Assembly (NCBI GenBank): GCA_003427395.1
Contig: BFEA01000537.1
Span: forward strand, 616,919 to 647,566
DNA from: Chara braunii
Lineage: Eukaryota; Streptophyta; Charophyceae; Charales; Characeae
Length of the DNA stretch: 30,648 nucleotides
Reading direction: 5' to 3'
Below are positions 1 through 8,035 of the stretch, one piece after another. Position 1 is the stretch's first letter, and each line of letters opens with the position of its first letter. Below the pieces are notes generated by a model that did no database searches, was not told where the DNA came from, and saw only the letters and a list, made by a program, of their open reading frames with translations. A program made the translations under genes and the position numbers.

Positions 1-84
<84 letters not shown>
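1..84. repeat. (GA)n microsatellite at window edge
   Basis: An uninterrupted GA dinucleotide run of about 42 units opens the window, followed by a purine-rich, GA-biased stretch to about 130. It continues past the window edge, so its full length is unknown. Confidence 0.97.
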
Positions 85-88
<4 letters not shown>

Positions 89-130
89 AGAGGGAAAACC
101 GGGCGGAGAGGAGGCGGGAAGGAGAGGTCT

Positions 131-1002
131 GAAGGGCTGGAGAGCAGGGTCATGTCAGGAGGCGGGAAAAGGGACCCGTAGCCGAAGATACAAGAGCGGG
201 AAGCGGTGGATTGGAAAGTCCATCCTGTGACGACGTAGTAGGATCTGAGTTGAGTACAGATGGCAGGATAAAGGTGGGAAGCGTGGCATGGAGCGAAAGA
301 GAAGACGAGAAAGTCACGCCATCATTTCACATATCTTGCAGGAAGTCGGGGCCCAAGTGTCCGCAATCGAAGTCAGGGAGATATGCTGAGCAGATCTCGA
401 AACCCACCGAAGATCCGAGGAAGAGTCGGGCCGATATGGAAGTTTACCGTTGTTGTCGTTTCAGTAAACACCGTTTCTGTCTGTCGGAAGTGAAAAAACG
501 TGCCCCAAGCTCCTCGAGCGTCCTCCTAGTCCTACATCCGCGAACCCCTCAAATAAAAACTTCACCCACCCTTTCCAACAATTAGAATTTTTTTTCGAAA
601 AATGTCCTGCAGCTTTAAGAAAAATATAATTGGGAGGCCTATTATTGGAGGATGCTCTTTTTTTTTTTTTTTTTTTTTTTTGTTTGTTTGTTTGAGAACA
701 ATCGATTATATTGGATGGAGAGAGGAAGTCCATAACACTGTCATCAACTTCGTTGGCATGCTGCCACGCTACCACTCGATAGTTGTCGGCATTTCCACCG
801 CCTCCCTCCAGACAGCAAGCTATCATTCAAACAGGCAGGCCAATTTCCCAGCCAAATCACGTACCGAGTCAACAACCTGTCCAGCCGATATCAACCAAAT
901 CATACCTCGACGTCTAGACGACAAAAGTATATCCAACCTTGATAAGGTTCTCAAAATGATTAACCTACTTATATGTCACACTCTTCGATGTGATTTAGGG
1001 CC
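131..1002. other. Unassigned region, no gene recognised
   Basis: Open frames on both strands are short and show no family motif. A 21-nt T run at about 660-680 and short poly(A/T) patches are the only structure. I see no conserved domain and no credible exon. Confidence 0.5.
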
Positions 1003-1249
1003 TGATCCCACTTCTTATAGGCGAGGCACTTTTCGGTAAATTTTGGGATCCCACCTTCCTTTCTTTTTTCCCTGATGTGCAGGCCGTTGGATCCTCGAGG
1101 CACCACAAGATAGTGCCGCTCCTTTAGGAAAAGTCCCGCAGAAGCAGGGCGTGCGGGATCCGATTTTTATAACACGGAGCGAGCGGGATGGACCCTGGAA
1201 AACCGGTTGTTTTAGCTTTCTTCCCAAAAAGACAAGAGGTGGGATCAGC
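1003..1249. mobile_element. Candidate MITE with imperfect terminal inverted repeats
   Basis: The left end reads CCTGATCCCACTTCTT and the right end, about 230 bp later, reads CAAGAGGTGGGATCAGC. The two are inverted complements over about 14 of 16 positions. The interior has no coding potential. I see no convincing target-site duplication, so this may be a chance inverted repeat around GGATCC-type words, which recur locally. Confidence 0.25.
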
Positions 1250-1581
1250 CCCTTATTTCCTCTTCTTGGTCGCACTTTTTCACCCATTCTCTCGCTGATC
1301 AGGGTGATACTACTATTGCCATCTACCTATATTCTACGTCCTGAATTTCCGTTGTACTCTTAACTAGTCCCACACGCGAAACATTCTACATTCATCGCCT
1401 TCAATAATAGGTCTCGAGCAGATGTTTTTCTTTATTAAAAAAAAAAAAAAAAAGAACACAACACTTGTGCCAGAGGGCCCACTTTTTTTGTTTTTGTTTT
1501 TTAAATTAATAATTTAGGGCCCACAATATTGCTTTGCGACAGGAATTCTTGTGTTTCAATTTAGATTTGTTTTCTCAGCCT
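1250..1581. other. Unassigned AT-rich stretch
   Basis: It contains a 17-nt A run near 1437-1453 and T-rich patches near 1485-1505. No reading frame or RNA gene was recognised. Confidence 0.5.
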
Positions 1582-1676
1582 AAGCCAGGTAATGCCCCCC
1601 GGACATTTGTATATGGGACGCTGGGCCCGGTTCCCAGCATGTGCTGCTCCCCACGAATAGATTGGAGCTTGTTTCC
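1582..1676 (+). mobile_element. Truncated SINE-like 3' fragment
   Basis: This ~95-bp fragment matches, in the opposite orientation, the 3' part of the SINE-like insertion at 2056-2425. The best-matching 64 bp (1613-1676) pair with 2082-2145 with only a few mismatches. Shared words include AAGCCAGGTAATG and GCTGGGCCCGGTTCCCAGCA. It lacks a poly(A) tail and abuts LINE-derived sequence, so it is a fragment. A more distant relative lies at 19389-19450. Confidence 0.7.
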
Positions 1677-2038
1677 GCCCCTTCATGCTTGCTGCGCTGT
1701 GGTACTAAGGCGCAATTCATATGCTGGGCCGTCGCACCTTCCAGTATCTCAAGAGGGCAATTCATGCGTACTTGTGGTCCAATAACAAAAAAAGCCGATA
1801 ACTCCATCTGCAGTGTTGCATGGGCCAAACTAACACAGCCAAGAAGGACGGGAGGGACAGCCATGGCAGTTGGTCACGCAGGCGCATATGGCTCACACAC
1901 ATTTTGCAGACCATCCCTGAGATGGCAACACTGAGTATCCTCAGCGCAAGTTGATCGGCCATGTATGGAGGAATACGGTCTGGTCTGCCATTCTCAAGCT
2001 GTGGAAGAAAATCCGGCTGCCGAATCAACTGCCTACCA

Positions 2039-2055
2039 CTGCGGGGTCTATAACC
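2039..2055. repeat. Left target-site duplication of SINE-like insertion
   Basis: The 17-bp word CTGCGGGGTCTATAACC occurs here and again, identically, at 2426-2442. It immediately flanks a poly(T)-ended insertion. This is the expected signature of target-primed reverse transcription. Confidence 0.9.
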
Positions 2056-2425
2056 TTTTTTTTTTTTTTTTTTTTTTTTTTGGAAGCATGCTCCAATCTA
2101 TTCGTGGGGAGCAGCACGTGCTGGGAACCGGGCCCAGCGTCCCATTCAAGATCATATTGAGAAATTGAGAAATTTATGGAGAAATCCTTGAGATACCGGG
2201 GCCATTACCTGGCTTCCCCAAGCGCGGATCAAAGGAGCATTCAGAATGAAAAAACCACCTGCCTTAGTGCCTTTCAGCAGCCCAACCCTACCTGCCTCAC
2301 CCCTGTATCCCGATGCCCAATCTCTACCAGGCCTCATGCCCCCAGCTGCTAGGTTACAGAGTGGCACGACCCACCCCAGAAACTCCCCACCTGCTAGGCC
2401 ACAGGGCAAAGAGACCCGCCCCGGC
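2056..2425 (-). mobile_element. SINE-like retroposon nested in LINE remnant
   Basis: A 370-bp insertion on the - strand: it ends in 26 T (2056-2081 on +, so a poly(A) tail on -) and is bounded by perfect 17-bp direct repeats. Read on -, its 5' end holds a weak tRNA-like box A (TGGCCTAGCAGGTGG) but no good box B, so a tRNA origin is only suggestive. The 3' end carries the GGGCCCGGTTCCCAGCA / CCACGAATAGATTGGAGC module also found at 1582-1676. There is no coding capacity. It sits in the LINE ORF, so it is younger than the LINE copy. It could instead be the 3' end of a longer LINE, but the length and clean ends favour a complete short element. Confidence 0.85.
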
Positions 2426-2442
2426 CTGCGGGGTCTATAACC
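2426..2442. repeat. Right target-site duplication of SINE-like insertion
   Basis: Identical 17-bp partner of 2039-2055. LINE coding sequence resumes directly after it. Confidence 0.9.
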
Positions 2443-3458
2443 AACTGCTGTTTGAAAACAGATTCATACGTGACTGCAATGGGGACCCCTTCCCATGGAC
2501 CAGCAAGCTGGGTGCATTTGGCAAGCAGTGGGCCGAGCATGACAACTTCAAAATCGGGCACCTGTGGGATGAGGAGCGCAAGGACTGGTGCGCCGATGAG
2601 GATGTCCTAACAGCACTAACAGGGCAGGTGAGGAGGGCACAACGGATAACCCAACTCAAGGAAGGCATCCCGCCCCAGTGGCTTGAACTAATGAGAACAC
2701 ATGAGCTACAGCGGGGGGAGTGGGTTAAGATGAAGGGGATAGAACACCCGGATGACATTGTGATATTCCAAGCGGAGGCACACGGGGGGGACCAGTTGGA
2801 TGTATCAGAATGGAGAGTTTAGACAGGGATCGGGGAGGCAGATCCTCTCCAACATGGCGGACACGGTGGGGTTGTTCAGAGTCGGGCGGAGAGGGAGCGA
2901 CCAGTATCGACCATACCGACTGAGCAACAGGCAGCGGGACCTTGTCCTGGACCTGCAGGGATGGACCTGGACGACCCCGAACCAGAATAAGAAGGCGATC
3001 CCGCTCCACAAGGGGACAATGAAGAGCATATATGCCTCCCTGTTACCAAAGGTGGACATCTGCGACAAGCTTAGGAACAGATGAGCCAAGGGAGCGTGAG
3101 TCCTAGATACCCAAATCCAGAGATGGACCCAACATAAGTGGAGAGAGGCATGCGCCTTGCTGGCGGCATTGCCCGACCAGAAGCAGGCAAGCCGTTTGTG
3201 GAAGATATACGACCTTGCACTCCCGACAAGGCAATGCCAGGCCCTGCGGCGGTCAAAGCATTCTGGACCTGGTGGACCCAGGAAGTGGCAGACAATGTGC
3301 CCCTGCGAGCAACCGAGGAGGACACAACAGCAATCCTCCTGGGCCTGCTGATGGAGGTCGACAGGACCAGAAAGGAGGAGCAACTATCAAGGGAGATGTC
3401 GCGGACAACTGTGTCGTGGGCAATATGGACATTGCGCAACGAAAGGGATAGAACATAG

Positions 3459-3814
3459 GATTCGTGAAAACCCAACAAATGATGAAAACAAAACGTATAG
3501 ACAAAGGGAACGAAAATCGAAAGAACATTTTCGACTGGAAAAAGTACAATGTTTTTAGTCAAATTGTTCAGAGTCAGTGCGAAAACACATCATAATTGTC
3601 CCTAAATAGAGGACAAAAATATTTTTCAAACAAAAGCGGTTAACCTGGGGAGTTGATGAAAGCAAAATCACGATTTCACAACATTTTGGAAAGAATCGAT
3701 TCCAGTTAGATAAGGACATCCAAAAATAACCCAAAGAAGCGATAATTCGAAAAGGAAAAACGAAAAGCATATATCGATGAAAAAAAGAATGAGAAAAACA
3801 ACAAAAATGAAAGA
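3459..3814. other. AT-rich region after LINE remnant
   Basis: A-rich on the + strand, with many GAAAA/CAAAA words. It may be the LINE 3' UTR followed by host DNA. No poly(A) tail or target duplication is obvious, and no gene was recognised. Confidence 0.4.
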
Positions 3815-4520
3815 AATCAAGCGGATCGGTTTCTCATGCGCGACACCTCTACGATTAATCGAAAATGTCACAAAGAACTTATAGTCCTATATGATAAACT
3901 ACTAAGTTCTAGCATATTGAAAATAACAGGACCCTTTGATTTGAAAAGTTGAATGAGTTATCTTGAAAGAATTTTCACCTAACACAAAAATGCGACAAAC
4001 GAACATATAGTCCTATAACGCATGGCAATGAGACGGCAAAGAAATGAGGTTGATCGACTTCTCCTGCACAACAATGCTCTAGTAAACATGAACTGTAGTG
4101 AGGAACTTGTAGTCCTATATGAGATACTGTAAACATAGTGAAATAACATGATCCTGTTACTTTCACTTTGAGGATTTTCTAAATAAAACCAAAATATGAG
4201 TGACAAATATTTAGTCATAGGACAAACTACTACGAAAACAGGAAATGTAACAAACGATTTATAGTCTTATAACACATGGCAATTAGATTACAACAATGGT
4301 CACCAAAAAGCCAGATAAATGAGGTGGATCGGCTTCTCCTGCACAGAAGTGGTGTGGTAAACATGAAATGTAACGAAGACCTTATAGTGAGTCCTATATA
4401 AGATTTTGAAAATTTCCTAAGTAAAACAAAAATGTGAGCGACAAATATTTAGCCATAAGACATAGTACTACGAAAACAGGAAATGTAACAAAGGACTTAT
4501 AGTCCTATAAATTACATTAC
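3815..4520. repeat. Degenerate AT-rich tandem repeat (~230-275 bp period)
   Basis: Three copies of a GATCGRYTTCTCNTGC module (near 3824, 4053, 4327) are each followed about 50-60 bp later by a TTATAGTCCTATA-type word. That word recurs near 3880, 4006, 4110, 4260, 4383 and 4500. A second module, GACAAATATTTAG..ATA then CTACGAAAACAGGAAATGTAACAAA, occurs near 4201 and 4439. The pattern is a decayed satellite-like array with two interleaved modules. Confidence 0.75.
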
Positions 4521-4791
4521 AAACCAGCTACATCTACATGATCTGGACTGTTAGAATTTGAGAACCTCAACAGAGATCACAATTCTTCTCAAGAAAAAAG
4601 TTTAACATTTCCGCCCGGAAACTGAGGCTAGCATAAGTAGATCTTCAGGAAAGAGTCAGTTGATGTTCGATGGAAATGTTATCCTCACCTACCACAAACT
4701 CGACCTCGGTCTGGTCCTCGACAACAGTCCAACAATCATTTGACGGAGATCTCATCATATCATCACCTTCGTCATCTTCGGCAGTCATTGA

Positions 4792-4801
4792 TTCTAACAT
4801 T
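4792..4801. repeat. Target-site duplication, left copy
   Basis: TTCTAACATT here is repeated at 5346-5355. It lies inside the coding sequence of the DUF7869-type gene, and removing one copy plus the intervening DNA restores a continuous frame. Confidence 0.8.
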
Positions 4802-5345
4802 GTGTAACCGTTTGAACGCCGTGAACGCGCATTCACGTTCAAATGTGCGTTTTACCGCGGATTTAAATTCACGTTCAAAATTGAACGACGTTCAATTATT
4901 TTTTTATTATTTTTTTTAAATCATTTCGATGCCTAAAAGTAACTTTTTTTTTCTGATTTTTTTTTAATGAGTTCTGTATGATGTGAGGTACCTGCGTCTC
5001 AATTTTGGAGTCATTTTGCTAAGGCAAAAAAAAAAAAAAATCGCCAAAGATGGCGGTGTAAAATCGTGTTCGCTCACTAATTTCAATTTTTTTTTTACTT
5101 TTTTTTATTTTCTGTTTTCTATTTGTTTTTCCAATTTGGTAACGAACTTAGATGTAATGCTCGGGCAAATGTTGTTTATTTTATTTTTCTTCATAACATT
5201 TTTTTTTCGGAATTTTTTTTTTTTTTTTTTTTTTTTTCCCTGCGCGGAATTGAACTCCGCGTTCAGTCTCGTTCATTGAACGCGCGTGCATTCCGTTCAG
5301 TTTCTCAACGGAAAACCCGCGTTTAATGAACGCGCGGTTTCATAG
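4801..5345. mobile_element. Non-autonomous DNA transposon with GAACG-rich ends
   Basis: An element of about 545 bp bounded by a 9-10 bp direct duplication, a size typical of Mutator-like elements (9 bp) and near the hAT range (8 bp). The ends are weakly inverted: TGTGTAACCG at the left against CTATGAAACCG on the opposite strand at the right. About 100 bp of each end is packed with GAACG/CGTTC words such as GAACGCGC and TTGAACG, a subterminal-repeat arrangement that transposases often bind. The centre is T-rich and non-coding. It truncates the DUF7869-type frame with a stop just inside the element. Confidence 0.75.
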
Positions 5346-5355
5346 TTCTAACATT
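5346..5355. repeat. Target-site duplication, right copy
   Basis: Partner of 4792-4801. The DUF7869-type coding sequence continues on its right side. Confidence 0.8.
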
Positions 5356-6540
5356 TCATAAATTTTCTTTCTAGTCGAAGGAAAGAGGGTCTTGTCAATC
5401 TTGAGCTCAAAGTTGTAACAAAGAACACCGCAACTCCAATCAAAGATGTCCTCAAAATGTTCCTTGATGGACTTCTTTTTGTAACAAAGGTAATAACCTT
5501 CTCCTTTCTCACACTGAACAAACCAGGCAACCTTGAAGCATCTTCGTGACAGCAACTCGATAACCTTACCGATGTCGTAAGGCTTACCTCTCTCTTCCTG
5601 TCCAGGTGCTGCTCGCGGTGTGATAAATTTGCCAAGCACAAGGTCTTCATACTTGTCATCCCTTTCTTCTATGTATCGTCTGCTCTTTCTCGTGTCAAGG
5701 TAAACAGGTCTTGTAGGCAGGAATATGTCATCCAGGCGATGACCAACGTCATCTGTGGCTGGTGTGGCAGTAACCTCTGCCATTGTCTCTTTCGATGCAG
5801 CTACTGGCCAATGAAAAGGTACTTTGAGGTTTGTATTTTCTAGATCTAGCAATTTTTGCGTCTGTACAAACTCTTTCCACCAAAGCAGATTGTGTGGCTG
5901 AACGTACTTCTCCAAGGCCTCAATATTTGTTTTTAGTGCAGCAATTGAAACAGAGCGGTCTTTCGCTTTTTCCTCATAACACTCCCGTGGTCTATGGTGA
6001 GACAAAAGGTTTTCATCGCTTGGGTAATTGTCGTCATTCAAGGCATAATTTTCACCAATTTTAGTATCACCACCATATGTCAATCTAAACCTAACCTCCA
6101 AAGATCTAATAGCATGTTTCGGAGAGGCTTGAACTTCTCCTATTGGCTCAGACTTGAAGATGTTCAAACCTTCTCTGTTATTGGGTTGATATTGCTTGCT
6201 CCAGACACCGACTTCTCCTGCATCATTGCGTTTGATGCGGAAGTGCTGATTGAAACGAATTCGTTCACGTTGTGCAAATGCTCCTTTACGTGAAACTGTC
6301 AGTCTATCGTGTCTGTGATTTCTTCAACAAGAACGTTGTGCTCTTGTTCACTCTCGTACGATTCTCTAATGATATGATGTAGCTCAAGAAGATCGAATGC
6401 ATTCTGTGTGGCTAATTTTCTAGAGAAACAACTGAACATCTTGTCTATATCCTCGTGGTTGTGACCTACGAGAAGAAAATTCAACCTGACCTTACATTCA
6501 TCTTTACGAGAAAGACGAGATATGTTAATACATACAACTG

Positions 6541-6911
6541 CCATTTCGTCAAAATGGACATTTTTTATTTTTTGAACGAAATTGAAACCGAGTTTTTTGC
6601 CGAAAACTCGTCAAAATTTGTTGTTCCTGAGGGTCCGGCGTTTGTAAAATGTTGGACCCCCTGGCTGTACATGGACCTAGCTTGAGACCAGGTACCCCCT
6701 GACTGTACATGGACCTAGCTTGAGACCAGGTACCTCCAGGCAGTCCTACCTCCAGGTGCCTGGTCTCAAGCTAGGTCCATGTACAGCCAGGGGGTCCAGC
6801 GTTTGTAAAACGCTGGACCCTCAGGAACAACAAATTTTGACGAGTTTTCAGCCAAAAAACTCGGTTTCAATTTCGTTCAAAAAATAAAAGATGTCCATTT
6901 TGACGAAATGG
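6541..6911. mobile_element. Foldback (long inverted repeat) element in DUF7869-type gene
   Basis: Two arms of about 155 bp (6541 to ~6695 and ~6757-6911) are near-perfect inverted complements, ending in CCATTTCGTCAAAATGG and its complement. The loop region contains a second, tandem copy of the arm tip (6696-6733, ACATGGACCTAGCTTGAGAC) and a short spacer. It lies between LDNTTKENKNKY and the LVGHNHEDID block of the DUF7869-type gene and destroys the frame. I find no clear target-site duplication, so mechanism and class are open. An intron that folds strongly is a less likely alternative. Confidence 0.85.
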
Positions 6912-7276
6912 TCGTTATACTTATTTTTGTTCTCTTTCGTAGTGTTGTCCAATGTTAAATAAAAAACTCTTGGAAGCAGTCTGGGTATATTAGTGATTCG
7001 ACGGTGAATGACAGTCAACAGGCAATTGGAGTCTGACTTGAAATTGTCAAAAAATAACGTTGCATGAGCGCTTGACGTGATACCTAAGATCTTCGCTCCG
7101 ACGACATGGACCTTCACAAAGTTTCCTTCCTTGAGTTTTGAGTCTTTAGGACATCTTCTGAAGTGAGGCAATATTGTCTTGCTCTGATTCATTCCATCCA
7201 TGATGATTGCTACGTTTTTCAAAGGTCTGTTCAAAGCCTTGTGACGATGCGTAGCGATAAGCGTTGTGGCCTCCAC

Positions 7277-7368
7277 AACGTTCGCATGCCTTCATTACGC
7301 AACATCCACCGGGGCGCGAACATTGAAGCATGCGCCACGCCTTCCAGACGACGACCACGCGTCCACAC
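7277..7368. other. Unassigned junction between DUF7869 remnant and tandem repeat
   Basis: CG-rich DNA where the DUF7869-type similarity stops. No recognisable domain on either strand. Confidence 0.4.
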
Positions 7369-7600
7369 ACCTTAGAACTGTCGTCGATGACGATGGTGAT
7401 GCACATTTGCGCAAGACGGAGCCGCTGGTGCAGCGGCTCTATCGTCCACACACCTTAGAATTGTCGTCGATGGCGAGGGCAATGCGTATTCGCACAGGAC
7501 GGAGTCGCTGGCGATGGCGATCTGAATTTTACCGTACCTTGGAACTGTCGTCGATGGAGATGGCGATGCGCATTCGCGCAAGACGAAGTCGCCGTTGCAG
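7369..7600. repeat. Tandem repeat, ~83-bp unit, three degenerate copies
   Basis: Units begin ACCTTAGAACTGTCGTCGATG (7369), ACCTTAGAATTGTCGTCGATG (7452) and ACCTTGGAACTGTCGTCGATG (7536), spaced 83 and 84 bp. Each contains a GATGCRCATTYGCGCAAGACG-like core. The period is not a multiple of three, so a coding role is unlikely. Confidence 0.85.
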
Positions 7601-8035
7601 CGTGGCTTACGTCCTCGAAGAATGTTTGGGCGGAATGGCGTAGCGACTGCGCAACGACGTTGGCGCAATGAAGTTATGCCCTGCATCCCGAAGACTGTCA
7701 TGCAGCGCAACCTTCCACATGCCCTCACAACTTTCAACCGTCTGATGCAAAAGTCGAACGGTCCTTCGAGCCCACACTCGTTTTTTTTTCCCGGACACAG
7801 CGGGTCAGCATCGTGCTTCGCGAAAACGGCCACCAGTGAGAAAACGGCCGTAGTTGGCATCACGACGATCGGCGAATCGGGCGGCCAACAGACCCGTCTT
7901 TTTCGCGAAGCGCTTGGCGGCCTGCTGCCGTCAAGGCCTCGCCTATTCGCGCGGATGACATTTGGTCCCATTCCCGAACCGGTTCCGTCGGCCCCAGATT
8001 GATCCCGCGGTCATGACCACGGGGGATTCATAGGT
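7601..8035. other. Unassigned GC-rich region upstream of hAT remnant
   Basis: A + strand frame at 7595-8002 is open but shows no domain. It could be part of the hAT 5' region. I do not see the BED zinc finger (CxxC...HxxxxH/C) that many hAT transposases carry at the N terminus. Confidence 0.4.

Larger units (their letters stand above)
1677..3458 (+). pseudogene. LINE (non-LTR retrotransposon) ORF2 C-terminal remnant, zf-RVT-like region
   Basis: This is a decayed C-terminal part of a LINE reverse-transcriptase polyprotein, downstream of the polymerase core. What is seen, over several frames: a segment with WAKLTQPRRTGG (about 1815-1850), which fits the 'W..L..P...GGL' signature that follows the RT domain; then AILKLWKKIRL (about 1990-2020); then FENRFIRDCNG...IGHLWDEE (2449-2575), which fits the usual 'N..I......GI..I.DLW' region; then LPDQKQASRLWKIYDLALPT (about 3168-3225), the pre-zinc-knuckle Trp/Pro motif; then AFWTWWTQEVAD to the stop near 3458. 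The frame changes near 2810, there is a stop near 3083, and the frame changes again near 3235. A SINE-like element interrupts it at 2056-2425. The endonuclease and RT core are absent, so it is 5'-truncated and dead. The LINE assignment is strong; the clade is uncertain. Confidence 0.82.
4645..7276 (-). pseudogene. DUF7869-type gene, broken by two insertions, a stop and a frameshift
   Basis: Read on -, the first block (7276 to about 6912) contains IIMDGMNQSKTILPHF, then SDSNCLLTVIHR and LTLDNTTKENKNKY. The next block (6544-6299) contains LNFLLVGHNHEDIDKMFSCF. These match the remembered DUF7869 layout 'DGMdq.k..lPh ... hdsN.T ... lDNt.kENKN ... FL.VGHtHeDID..FS'. The third block (about 6250-5346) has an HFRIKRNDAGEVGVW-type segment and a 'KVAWFV..CEKGEGYYLCYK' segment. 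The final acidic tail resumes after an insertion (4791-4645). Breaks: a foldback element at 6541-6911, a TGA at 6299-6301 probably replacing a Trp codon, a frameshift near 6250, and a 545-bp element at 4801-5345. The 5' end upstream of 7276 is missing. The family's biochemical role is not established to my knowledge. The family call is moderately sure; the pseudogene status is sure. Confidence 0.65.

Noticed and set aside
1762-2028. Minus-strand frame of 88 codons across the LINE remnant
   Set aside because: The + strand carries ordered LINE motifs; the minus frame is a shadow.
7369-7600. CRISPR-like array
   Set aside because: Only three ~83-bp units with no separate unique spacers, in a eukaryotic context; an ordinary tandem repeat.
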